From Micromonospora yangpuensis (lineage in GTDB: Bacteria; Actinomycetota; Actinomycetes; Mycobacteriales; Micromonosporaceae), in contig NZ_FMIA01000002.1 of assembly GCF_900091615.1 (NCBI RefSeq), positions 5,580,001 to 5,644,000 on the forward strand: a stretch of 64,000 nucleotides of DNA, written 5' to 3'. The notes under the pieces are model-generated. The model was not told the origin of the DNA. It ran no database searches and saw nothing but the letters and a program-made list of their open reading frames with translations. Below, in pieces: positions 40,979-50,651 of the stretch. The number at the start of each line of letters is the position of its first letter. Position 1 is the first letter of the stretch. The position numbers were made by a program, and so were the translations under genes.

Positions 40979-41050
40979 TCCGCCGGGTGACGGGTGTCCG
41001 CCGGGTGACGGGTGTCCGCCGGGTGACGGGTGTCCGCCGGTTGACGGGCG
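40979..41050. repeat. 18-bp tandem repeat, four units
   Basis: Units of TCCGCCGGGTGACGGGTG: three exact copies and a diverged fourth, between convergent DUF5319 and the BldM-like regulator. Each unit contains GTGAC. Also the only notable content of the spacer. Confidence 0.9.
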
Positions 41051-41064
41051 CGGCCGTTGTCGGG

Positions 41065-41907
41065 TCAGGCGACCAGGCCGGCACGGAAGCCGGCGGCCAC
41101 CGCATGGGCCCGGTCCCGGGCACCCAGCTTGCGGAACAGCCGGCGGGCGTGGGTCTTCACGGTGTCCTCGGAGACGAACAGCTCCCGGCCGATCTCGGCG
41201 TTGCTCTTGCCCTCGGCCATGCCGAAGAGCACCTGCAGCTCCCGCTCGGTGAGCCCCACCGGGTTCCGGGCCGTCCGCCCCGTCGACCCGGGCCGCTGCC
41301 GGCTTGGCGTCGCCTCCCCCTGGGTGCCCTCCTCGGCGGCCTCGCCCTCGTCGTCCCCCCGCTGCACGGGTACCACGCCGGGGCTGCCGGCCGGGTTCTC
41401 ACCCGGCCTCGACTGGGTAGGCCCGGTGCCGGCAGCCGGCGGCGGCGCGGCCGTCGGGCCCCGGCCGTCGACCCGGGTCGAGCCGCCGACGGTCGCGGTG
41501 TCCCGGACCGGATCGGTCACCCGGCTACGGGTCGCCCGACCAGGTACGGAGAGCAGCAGCAACGCCTTGGTCACCGCGCTGGTCAGATCGTGGTCGGTGC
41601 CCTGGATCAGGCCCCGGGCTCCGGCGCTGATGGTGGCCGCCGCCGCCTCCGCCTCCTCGGCACCGAGCAGCAGCACGGCGGCCTGCGGGGCACGGGCGAG
41701 CACCCGGCGGACGAAGCCGGCGCTGTCCGGTCGGGTAAGCGCCGTGTCGGCCAACACCACGTCCGCCGGCCGCTCGGCGAGCCGCAGCATCGCCTCGGAA
41801 TCGGAGACGGCGGTCCGGACGATCGAGGTCAGGCCGAGACGCGCCGCGGCGGCGATCAGATGCTGGGCGGCGAGCGGTGTCCGAACGCACACGAGAACGG
41901 TACGCAC
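41065..41907 (-). CDS. BldM-like atypical response regulator
   Basis: 280 residues from the GTG at 41907 (GGAGA 5 nt upstream). The LuxR HTH (LTERELQVLFGMAEGKSNAEIGRELF, then VSEDTVKTHARRLFRKLGARDRAHAVA) closely matches, as I recall it, Streptomyces BldM, a development regulator; the guaB/WhiB neighbourhood agrees. The N-terminal receiver is degenerate: the acidic pair is C7-V8-R9, D54 is kept, and the conserved Lys is Gln. A disordered linker of about 90 residues separates the domains, making it longer than BldM. Probably works without phosphorylation. Confidence 0.85.
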   Translation of the reverse strand: MRTVLVCVRTPLAAQHLIAAAARLGLTSIVRTAVSDSEAMLRLAERPADVVLADTALTRPDSAGFVRRVLARAPQAAVLLLGAEEAEAAAATISAGARGLIQGTDHDLTSAVTKALLLLSVPGRATRSRVTDPVRDTATVGGSTRVDGRGPTAAPPPAAGTGPTQSRPGENPAGSPGVVPVQRGDDEGEAAEEGTQGEATPSRQRPGSTGRTARNPVGLTERELQVLFGMAEGKSNAEIGRELFVSEDTVKTHARRLFRKLGARDRAHAVAAGFRAGLVA

Positions 41908-42157
41908 TGTGTCTCCTCTCCGCACACGAGCAGACCATGGCGGGGTCGCCTCGGGAGGAGGTTCCCGGCAATCCTCCCAACTTTTCGGACTTATCGGTCA
42001 TATGCCGCAAGTCGTTTCGGGTTTTCGATCACAGACGTGTGAGTGGTGAGTCATTCGGGTACCGGTGGTGTCAAGCCGGGGACGGTGCGCCAGCGCGGCC
42101 CGCCGCCCGGGGCCCGGCAGAAGGAACGCGCGGTGCCGCGCGGAAGGAGGGGTGCTG

Positions 42158-42667
42158 ATGTCCAACGTACGTAGACTGCCCGGACCCATCGTCGATCTGT
42201 GGGACTGGCAGCGACTCGGCTCCTGCCGAGGACGGGACAGCGCCCAGTTCTTCCACCCCGACGGTGAACGTGGCTCGTCCCGCCTGCGGCGCGAGTCCGG
42301 TGCCAAGTCGGTCTGCCGGGCCTGCCCGGTCCGCGCCGAGTGCGCCGCGCACGCCCTGTCGGTGCGCGAGCCGTACGGCGTCTGGGGCGGGTTCAGCGAG
42401 TCCGAGCGGCTGCGCCTGCTCGCGATGGGCTGGGAGGACCTGGCCGACCGCCGGCACGCGCGGGTCGACGTCGCCCGGCTGGAGGCCCGCCTCGGCAGCG
42501 CCCACAAGTCGACCGTGCCGGCCCAGGCCACGCTGCCCGGCCAGTCCTCGCTCGCCAACGCGGCACCGCTGCCGGGCCCGACCCCACTGCCCAACCAGGC
42601 CACGCTGCCCAACCAGGCCAACCTGTCAGGCCAGGCCACCGTGCCCAGCCAGCGCAGCGTCGCCTGA
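42158..42667 (+). CDS. WhiB-family iron-sulfur transcription factor
   Basis: 169 residues. Four cluster cysteines C23, C53, C56 and C62 (C-x29-C-x2-C-x5-C), the G-V-W-G-G turn (75-79) and a basic C-terminal helix. After residue 120 comes an unusual tail of degenerate N-Q-A-T-L-P units. WhiB proteins bind a [4Fe-4S] cluster and partner with the primary sigma factor or BldM-type regulators; the divergent BldM-like gene is the obvious candidate. ATG with GGAGG; the longer upstream frame is rejected. Confidence 0.93.
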   Translation: MSNVRRLPGPIVDLWDWQRLGSCRGRDSAQFFHPDGERGSSRLRRESGAKSVCRACPVRAECAAHALSVREPYGVWGGFSESERLRLLAMGWEDLADRRHARVDVARLEARLGSAHKSTVPAQATLPGQSSLANAAPLPGPTPLPNQATLPNQANLSGQATVPSQRSVA

Positions 42668-42690
42668 CCGACCACCCACCCGCCCCACCT

Positions 42691-42744
42691 GTAAGGAAGG
42701 GCACCTTGTTAACGCCTTCGGTAGAGAAGGGAACCCCTCTCACC
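42691..42744 (+). repeat. 54-bp interspersed repeat, copy C
   Basis: Same 54-bp layout as copies A and E (GTAAGGAAGGGCACC, central CGGT, CTCACC end). It lies just after the WhiB stop and is extended by an inverted half copy. Confidence 0.9.
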
Positions 42745-42774
42745 GCAGGCCGTTAACAAGGGGCCCTTCCTTGC
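42745..42774 (-). repeat. Inverted half copy of the 54-bp repeat
   Basis: Read on the minus strand it is GCAAGGAAGGGCCCC followed by TTGTTAACGGCC, matching the left half of the element. Its GTTAACAAGGGG pairs with CCTTGTTAAC of copy C, so the pair can fold into a large hairpin that could terminate whiB. Confidence 0.85.
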
Positions 42775-42855
42775 GTCCAGGGTTGCCGGCGCTGGACTCG
42801 GTCCGAACCCACCCCGCCCGTCCGGTGGCGGGTGACGCCTGCCAGGATCCGGCGG

Positions 42856-44175
42856 ATGCGGATCGACATCGCGGCACCAGACCTGCTCTGGGCACGTTGG
42901 GGCGCGCTCGCCGCCGCCCTGACCGCCCTCGGCCACCCCGATGTGTACTGGTGTGACGCCGACGGCGCCCACCATGACGACCACGGCGGCAACTGGGCCC
43001 GGTTGGTGCTCGTCGAGGGTGGCCGGGCGGTCCTCTTCGGCTACGACCACGAGTACAGCGACACCGCCGGCCTGAGTCCACCCCTGGACCTGCTCGCCGG
43101 GGCGCCCGGCTGGCTGCCCTGGCCGGAGCTGGTCCGGCACGCCGCCGACGACCAGCTCGGCTACGTCTACTGGTACGACGGCGGCCACTGGTCCCGGGTG
43201 CCGTACCCCGAGTCGCAGGTGGCCGACGGCCTGCCGGAGACCGCCGGTGCCGTCCTCGACGATGCCCGCGCCCGGCAGGAACTGGGCGAAGTGGTCTTCT
43301 CCTGGGGCGGTCACCAGCCGGCGGACCTCCCGACGGAGCGGGCCGAGGTGGCGGTGGCGGCCGGTCGCCTGCTCGACGCCGCTGCCGGCGGCGTACTCGA
43401 CGGGGTGGTGCTGGCCGGGCTACTCGGCCGGATCGATCCGACCGGCCCGGCTGACGGCGGACCTGGGGCGACCGGCCCGGCCGACAGCGGACCTGGGGCG
43501 ACCAGCCCGGCCGACAGCGGACCTGGGGCGACCGGCGGGGTTGACCTGGCCGCCGGTCTCGCGGTGGCCGCCCGCGCCGGGCTCCGGGCGGACGGTGTCC
43601 GGCCGGTGGTGCCGGCGGCGGCCGGGCCTCCACCCCGGCGGATCCGGCGGCTCAGCGAGGACCAGCACGACCGCCTGGTATGGACGGCGATGCGGCAGGC
43701 CGAGGAGACCCCCCGCCCGGTCCCCGCGCCCACCCCGGAGCTGACCGCGCTGATCGAATGGGCCCGCGATCGCGCCCCGTCCACGCTGTCCTTCCAGGTC
43801 ACCGACACCTCACTGAGCCAGCACCGGGACGGGGCGACACCCGCTGGCCGGCCCGGCGACGACGACTGGGCGGCCTTCCGAAAGGCCGGTGACCTGGTCC
43901 GTCGGCTCCGGCAGGCCGAGGCCGACCCGGCGTACGGCTGCTGGATCTTCCTCCGCGTCGCCGCCAGCGCCGACGGGGTCACCGTGACCCGGTGCTACGA
44001 CTCGTGGCCCCGCTGGATCCCGCACGAGGACCGGGGCGGGCCCTGGCGCAGCCACCTGCGACCCGAGGTGGAGCGTCGGGCGGCGGCCTACCGACCGGCC
44101 TGGTCGGTGCTGCTGGATCCGGAGGTCGCCTACCTCGGCCCGCCGCCGCCCTTCGACACACTCCCCGTCGACTGA
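42856..44175 (+). CDS. Uncharacterised protein with internal decapeptide repeat
   Basis: 439 residues; I do not recognise the family. An N-terminal domain rich in Trp, Tyr, Asp and His (about 1-130) and a C-terminal domain (about 280-439) flank a flexible middle. The middle holds three copies of a 10-residue unit (T-G-P-A-D-S-G-P-G-A type, about 196-225) encoded by 30-bp tandem repeats. No signal peptide or membrane helix, so likely cytoplasmic. ATG at 42856 with AGGA 8 nt upstream; a GTG eight codons earlier is possible. Codon usage is typical of the window. Confidence 0.8.
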   Translation: MRIDIAAPDLLWARWGALAAALTALGHPDVYWCDADGAHHDDHGGNWARLVLVEGGRAVLFGYDHEYSDTAGLSPPLDLLAGAPGWLPWPELVRHAADDQLGYVYWYDGGHWSRVPYPESQVADGLPETAGAVLDDARARQELGEVVFSWGGHQPADLPTERAEVAVAAGRLLDAAAGGVLDGVVLAGLLGRIDPTGPADGGPGATGPADSGPGATSPADSGPGATGGVDLAAGLAVAARAGLRADGVRPVVPAAAGPPPRRIRRLSEDQHDRLVWTAMRQAEETPRPVPAPTPELTALIEWARDRAPSTLSFQVTDTSLSQHRDGATPAGRPGDDDWAAFRKAGDLVRRLRQAEADPAYGCWIFLRVAASADGVTVTRCYDSWPRWIPHEDRGGPWRSHLRPEVERRAAAYRPAWSVLLDPEVAYLGPPPPFDTLPVD

Positions 44176-44227
44176 ACCGGCCAGCCGCCCCGCTACTCGG
44201 CCGGGCTTGTCGGCCGGCCTGGTTCGG

Positions 44228-44331
44228 CGGCCTGGTTCGTCGGCCTGGCCCATCGGCCTGGCCCGTCGGCCTGGCCCGTCGGCCTGGCCCGTCGGCCTGG
44301 CCCGTCGGCCTGGCCCGTCGGCCTGGCCCGT
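44228..44331. repeat. 13-bp minisatellite, eight units
   Basis: Seven near-identical units CGGCCTGGCCCGT (44241-44331) plus one diverged unit in front. A diffuse array of related CGGCTGGTCCGT motifs continues to about 44494. The whole 44176-44494 gap between convergent genes is repetitive and holds no gene. Period 13 is not a codon multiple. Confidence 0.9.
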
Positions 44332-44494
44332 CGCTTGGTCCGGCGGCCCGGCCCGGCGCTTGGTCCGTCCGCGTCGGTTGGTCCGTCGGTTGGTCAGCGC
44401 CCGCCGGCTGGCCTGGCCGGTTGGCCTGCCCGTCGCTCGGACCGTCCGCGTCGGCTGGTCCCTCGGATGGTTCGTCGGCTGGTCCGTCGGATGG

Positions 44495-46165
44495 TCAGCG
44501 GACGGTCACCCGGACCGTGTGCCAGCCGGTGGCCCCGTCCGGGGCGACCGGCCGGCGACGCTCGGTCTGGGTCTCCCCGGCGCTGTCGGTGGCCCGTACC
44601 TGCAGGGTGTGCTCGCCCACGGTGGCCGTCCAGCGCCACGACCACTGCACCCAGGTGTCCACCGACACGGCCGGGGCCAGCTCCGCCTCCTGCCACTGAC
44701 CCTCGTCGAGGCGTACCTCCACCCGGCTGATGCCCCGGTGCTGCGCCCAGGCCACCCCCGCCACCGTCACCTGTCCGGCGGTAAGCCGGTTGCGCGGGCG
44801 GGGCGTGTCGATGCGCGACTGGGTCTTCACCGGCCCCTGCGCCGACCAGCCCCGCGGCACCCAGTACGCGTCGAAGTCGGCGAAACTGGTCAGCTCCAGC
44901 TCGGTGACCCACTTGCAGGCCGAGACGTAGCCGTACAGGCCCGGCACCACCATCCGGACCGGAAAGCCGTGCTCGACCGGCAACGGCTCGCCGTTCATCC
45001 CCACCGCCAGCAGCGCGTCCCGCCCGTCGCGTAGCACCGCGGTCGGGGTGCCGCAGGTCCATCCGTCGACCGAGCGCCCCACCACCTGGTCCGCACCCTG
45101 CTCCGGTTGCGCCTCGTCGAGCAGCTCCCGGATCGGCACCCCGAGCCACCGGGCGTTGCCGACCAGGTCCCCACCCACCTCGTTGGAGACGCAGGCCAGG
45201 GTGACGTACCGCTCGACCATCGGTCGGGCCAGCAACTCGGCGAAGCTCAACTCGATCGGGTTGCGGACCCGGCCGTGGATACGCAGCCGCCAGGTGTCCG
45301 GGTCGACCTGCGGCACCACCAGCGCGGTGTCGATCCGGTAGAACCCGATGTTCGGCGTGACGTAGGGGGCGAGTTGCGGCACCGACAGGTCCGCTCCCGC
45401 CGGTACCGCCGGCGCGGGCCCCACCGGCGCCGGTAGCACCACCGCCGCCCGGGCCTCCGACACCCCCCGCTGGCCGGCCAGCCACCGCCCGGCGAGCCCA
45501 CCGACGGTCGCCGTGCCGATCAGCCAGCCCGCCCCGGTCAGGAAACGCCGCCGCCCCTCCACCGACATTCCCGCCGGGGCGGCCGGGGTCGCCGCGTCCG
45601 GTGGGGGTGCTGTCGCCGGTGACGAGGTCATCGCCGGTGGAGGTGTCGCCGTCGGTGACGATGTCGCCGCAGGTGGAGGTGCTGTCGCCGGTGGGGGTGC
45701 TGTCGCCGGTGGGGACCAGGGCCAGGGGTCGGGTTGCAGCGGGCCGGCGATCAGCAGCCAGAGCGCCAGCGCGCCGAGCCCGCCGCCGAGCAACGACGGC
45801 AGCGCGTCGGCCGGGCCCGCACCGGCCCGGGCCACCGCCGCGCCCACGCCGAGGGCGGCGAACACCCCGATGCCGGCGAGGCCGGCCACCAACCACCGGA
45901 CCGCCAACACCCCGATCAGCGCGGCGAAGACGCCGAGCAACAGCGCCGTCCCCACCAACAGAGCGATCTTGTCGTACGTGCCGAAGAGCGCGATGCCGAA
46001 CTGTTTCGCCGGCTCAGGGACGTGGTCCACCACCAGGCCCCCGACCGCGACCAGCGGAGCCGACCGGGGACCGGTGACCACCGCCACCAGTTCCGCCGAG
46101 CCGATCGCCACGACGGCGGCGGTGATCCCGGCCAGGGCCGCGTACCCGCGGGAGATGACAGTCAC
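44495..46165 (-). CDS. Membrane-anchored sulfite-oxidase-family molybdopterin oxidoreductase
   Basis: About 556 residues. The N-terminal 140 residues contain four to five transmembrane helices, then a Pro/Ala/Thr repeat linker, an internal Tat-like segment (RRRFLTGAG, 205-213) with a hydrophobic stretch, and a molybdopterin domain with Mo-ligand Cys in LACVSN (C325) plus the C-terminal dimerisation domain. The catalytic part should face outside. Start uncertain: GTG at 46165 or 46186, neither with a strong SD. The substrate is unknown. Confidence 0.85.
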   Translation of the reverse strand: MTVISRGYAALAGITAAVVAIGSAELVAVVTGPRSAPLVAVGGLVVDHVPEPAKQFGIALFGTYDKIALLVGTALLLGVFAALIGVLAVRWLVAGLAGIGVFAALGVGAAVARAGAGPADALPSLLGGGLGALALWLLIAGPLQPDPWPWSPPATAPPPATAPPPAATSSPTATPPPAMTSSPATAPPPDAATPAAPAGMSVEGRRRFLTGAGWLIGTATVGGLAGRWLAGQRGVSEARAAVVLPAPVGPAPAVPAGADLSVPQLAPYVTPNIGFYRIDTALVVPQVDPDTWRLRIHGRVRNPIELSFAELLARPMVERYVTLACVSNEVGGDLVGNARWLGVPIRELLDEAQPEQGADQVVGRSVDGWTCGTPTAVLRDGRDALLAVGMNGEPLPVEHGFPVRMVVPGLYGYVSACKWVTELELTSFADFDAYWVPRGWSAQGPVKTQSRIDTPRPRNRLTAGQVTVAGVAWAQHRGISRVEVRLDEGQWQEAELAPAVSVDTWVQWSWRWTATVGEHTLQVRATDSAGETQTERRRPVAPDGATGWHTVRVTVR

Positions 46166-46408
46166 CCGACCGAGTCTGACCCACACTCCGCCGAGCGTCG
46201 ACTCCCCGGAACGGCCGGTGATGACCCGCTCGCCCCGGTCACCGCGCCCCTGGTCCGCAACCGACCAGATTCTGGCCCATCCGAGAGCTGGACCAGGCAG
46301 CGGCGACCCGGCCCGGTGAGAGCCGCCCTGATCCGTCGAACGCCCCGACCCCCGCCGTCGTTTCGCGGCTGAGGCGCGTTGCTGTCTCCGTACCCGACCG
46401 GCTTGGAG

Positions 46409-46453
46409 ATCTTGGACACTTACCGTTCTATTTGGACGGTAAGTGTCCAAGAT
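46409..46453. repeat. Perfect 18-bp inverted repeat with 9-nt loop
   Basis: Arms ATCTTGGACACTTACCGT (46409-46426) and its exact complement (46436-46453). Upstream of the oxidoreductase gene and far from groEL, so not an obvious terminator. AT content is higher than in its surroundings. Confidence 0.9.
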
Positions 46454-46645
46454 TCACCTCGGGGCCCGCTTCGGGCGGTGACGAGGGTACGTGCGTCGGT
46501 GGGGTGGCCGGGCAATAGAGCGGTTCTGCACTGATTTGCCCCTTTTTTTACGCTTATGGGGTCTCTGCGCAACAAGAGTGACCTGGAAGAAGCCGGCCGC
46601 TGGAGGGGCACTTTGCTTCCAAGATCTTTGCACCGCCCGCCCGCG

Positions 46646-46704
46646 GTGCAAGGAAGGGCCCCTTCCTAACCGGATGAGCGTTAAGAAGGGGCCCTTCCTT
46701 GCAC
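46646..46704. repeat. Inverted pair of repeat half-units, copy D; likely groEL terminator
   Basis: A 25-bp stem with one G-U pair (46646-46670 with 46680-46704), 9-nt loop. Each arm contains AAGGAAGGGCCCCTTC, the left block of the 54-bp element. It lies 36 bp past the groEL stop. Confidence 0.88.
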
Positions 46705-46739
46705 CTGCGGCGGGTGTTGGGTGCCGGGGTGCGGGTGGA

Positions 46740-48771
<2,032 letters not shown>

Positions 48772-48906
48772 ACCCTCCTGGGGTATTGGTTTCGTAGCCG
48801 GTCGAGAATCCGACCAGCGTCAATCTGCCTCATGCCACCGGGCGGGACCGTCGTCGCGGGTGCCGGTCCGCCTGGCGTGAGCACCCGTGCCGGGAAGGCC
48901 CGGGAG

Positions 48907-48933
48907 CTGGCACCCTCATGGCGAGAGTGCTAA
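48907..48933 (-). promoter_or_regulatory. CIRCE element 1 (HrcA operator, one degenerate arm)
   Basis: CTGGCACCC, 9-nt spacer, GAGTGCTAA. The second arm is perfect against the TTAGCACTC-N9-GAGTGCTAA consensus, the first has three mismatches. Confidence 0.75.
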
Positions 48934-48951
48934 TCGCAGGTTATTCCTCGG

Positions 48952-48978
48952 CTAGCACTCCGTCAAGGAGAGTGCCAA
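48952..48978 (-). promoter_or_regulatory. CIRCE element 2 (HrcA operator)
   Basis: CTAGCACTC, 9-nt spacer, GAGTGCCAA: one mismatch per arm. Two CIRCE elements 45 bp apart indicate heat-shock repression by HrcA, as at other actinobacterial groES operons. Confidence 0.9.
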
Positions 48979-49099
48979 TCCGCCACGGTCGTGTCCGCCA
49001 CTGTTCCCCCGCCGGCCACCCGCTGCGGAGATCCGAGGACCGGGCCCGGCAACGGTGGGAATCGGCGACGGCCGGCTCGGCGGTCATGGGACAGCCCGC

Positions 49100-49105
49100 G
49101 ACAAT
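49100..49105 (+). promoter_or_regulatory. -10-like element of the methyltransferase gene
   Basis: GACAAT ends 6 nt before the GTG start codon, consistent with a leaderless transcript; no -35 seen. Confidence 0.35.
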
Positions 49106-49111
49106 GGCCGG

Positions 49112-50395
49112 GTGGATCTGGAACAGCTCGCCGCGCTGCGTACCCCCGAGGGGTCGGCGGCACTGGCCACGGCCGCGCGACTGGCCGGCGGTGACCCGCT
49201 GCGCGCGGCGGGTGCGCTGCGGGCCACCGGCGTACCCGCCGGGTTGGCCGCCGCCGCGCTGACCCAGGCGGAGCTGCGCCGCCGGGCGGTCGGCAAGTTC
49301 GGCCCGGTCGCCGCCGGGATGTTCTTCACCCGGGCCGGTCTGGAGCAGGCCACCCGGTCGGTAGTCGCCCGACGACGGGCCGAACGGTTACGGGCCGTCG
49401 GGGTGGACACCCTGGCCGATCTGGGGTGCGGCCTCGGTGCCGACGCGCTCGCCGCCGCCCGTGCCGGCATCCGGGTGTACGGCGTGGAGGCCGACCCGCT
49501 CACCGCCGCGCTGGCCGCCGCCAACGCCGAGGCCGCCGGGCTGGCCGACCTGTTCACCGTGACCTGCGGCGACGCCACCGCCTTCGACGTGTCCGGGGTG
49601 GACGCGGTCTTCTGCGACCCGGCCCGTCGGCGGGCCGGCACCGGCCGACGGATCTTCGACCCGAACTCCTACTCGCCGCCCTGGGACTTCGTCACCGGTC
49701 TGGCGCACCGGGTGCCGAACACGGTGGTCAAGGTGGCCCCCGGCCTCGACCACGCGCTGATCCCGGCCGACGCGGAGGCGGAGTGGGTGAGCGTCGACGG
49801 CGACCTGGTCGAGGCCGCCCTCTGGTGTGGCCCGCTGGCCCACCTCCCCCGCCGCGCCACCCTGCTGGGTAAGGAAGGGCCCCCTGTTAACGCATACGGT
49901 CGAGAAGGGCACCCTTCTCACCCCAGCGAGCGCGAGGCCGCGCGGCAGCACGGCGGGGGCGAGGCCGCGCGGCAGACGGTGCACCAGTTGGGCGGTAGCG
50001 GCATGGCGGAGGCGGCGGTCGGGCCGGTACGGCGGTTCCTCTACGACCCGGACCCGGCGGTGGTCCGCGCCCACCTGGTCGCCGAACTCGGCGCCGAACT
50101 GGATGCCACGCTGGCTGACCCGAGCATCGCCTACCTGTACGCCGACACCGCCACGGTGACCCCGTTCGCCCGCTGCCTGGAGGTGACCGACGTGCTGCCG
50201 TTCTCGTTGAAACGGCTGCGTGCGCTGCTGCGGGAGCGACGGGTCGGCCGGGTGGAGATCCTGAAGCGTGGTTCCGCGTTGGAGCCGGAGCAGCTCCGCC
50301 GCGATCTGCGGCTCACCGGGGACCAGCCGGCGAGCCTGGTGTTGACCCGGGTGGCAGGTGCCCCGACCACCCTGTTGTGCCGCCCAGTGACCTGA
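49112..50395 (+). CDS. THUMP-like class I SAM-dependent methyltransferase with repeat insertion
   Basis: 427 residues from GTG 49112. A Rossmann methyltransferase domain with the SAM loop DLGCGLGADAL (about 109-119), acidic E-A-D after strand 2, and the FCDPARR motif (about residue 172); C-terminal THUMP-like domain with FSLKRLRALLRERRVGRVEILKRG. Likely an RNA or small-molecule methyltransferase. The interdomain linker contains an in-frame copy E of the 54-bp repeat, adding 18 codons, followed by a short duplicated E-A-A-R-Q segment. The frame remains open, so the enzyme may be functional. Confidence 0.88.
   Translation: MDLEQLAALRTPEGSAALATAARLAGGDPLRAAGALRATGVPAGLAAAALTQAELRRRAVGKFGPVAAGMFFTRAGLEQATRSVVARRRAERLRAVGVDTLADLGCGLGADALAAARAGIRVYGVEADPLTAALAAANAEAAGLADLFTVTCGDATAFDVSGVDAVFCDPARRRAGTGRRIFDPNSYSPPWDFVTGLAHRVPNTVVKVAPGLDHALIPADAEAEWVSVDGDLVEAALWCGPLAHLPRRATLLGKEGPPVNAYGREGHPSHPSEREAARQHGGGEAARQTVHQLGGSGMAEAAVGPVRRFLYDPDPAVVRAHLVAELGAELDATLADPSIAYLYADTATVTPFARCLEVTDVLPFSLKRLRALLRERRVGRVEILKRGSALEPEQLRRDLRLTGDQPASLVLTRVAGAPTTLLCRPVT
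49869..49922 (+). repeat. 54-bp interspersed repeat, copy E, inside a coding sequence
   Basis: GTAAGGAAGGGCCCCC start, central CGGTCGAGAAGGG, CTCACC end; exactly 54 bp like A, B and C. Read in the host frame it encodes K-E-G-P-P-V-N-A-Y-G-R-E-G-H-P-S-H; the TAA of the element is out of frame. Confidence 0.92.
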
Positions 50396-50475
50396 CCGGC
50401 GACCCAGGGTTGATCGCGCCGGGATGACATCCATGCTGCCCTTCCCATCACTCCCGGGATGGCGCACCCCCGGCT

Positions 50476-50554
50476 TTGATCCACTCGGTTGGGACGACAT
50501 GGCGGTATCCGGGCCCGGCTGACCCCGCCATATCGCCCCAACCGAGTGGATCAA
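50476..50554. repeat. 30-bp inverted repeat with 19-nt loop
   Basis: Arms 50476-50505 and 50525-50554 match at 28 of 30 positions; the loop contains CCGGGCCCGG. It lies between the methyltransferase gene and ybaK. Too long and without T tract for a typical terminator, though it could act as one. Confidence 0.88.
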
Positions 50555-50638
50555 CCGGCCACGCCACCCGCCGGGCGCGCCACCCGCCGGGCGGGTCGAT
50601 CGAGGCGGAATCGGCGAGCGGCGGCAGGTCCACCGGTC

Positions 50639-50644
50639 TAGCCT
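50639..50644 (+). promoter_or_regulatory. -10 element giving a leaderless ybaK
   Basis: TAGCCT, seven nt before the ATG; no SD before the gene. Confidence 0.5.
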
Positions 50645-50651
50645 GTCGGGC

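Larger units (their letters stand above)
46166..46739. other. Intergenic island with palindromes and a low-GC segment
   Basis: About 570 bp between two minus-strand genes with no supported ORF. It holds an 18-bp perfect palindrome (46409-46453), a low-GC stretch with a T run (46520-46620), and repeat pair D (46646-46704). It must include the oxidoreductase promoter. Confidence 0.65.

Noticed and set aside
40979-41050. Array of regulator binding sites (18-bp period with GTGAC)
   Set aside because: It lies between convergent genes, far from any promoter, and copies are exact like a slippage repeat.
41953-41978. Hairpin in the 5' region of the BldM-like gene as a riboswitch or terminator
   Set aside because: Only a 7-bp stem with no second structure or T tract on the gene's own strand.
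44228-44331. CRISPR-like array
   Set aside because: 13-bp units are directly abutting with no spacers and no cas genes nearby; it is a minisatellite.
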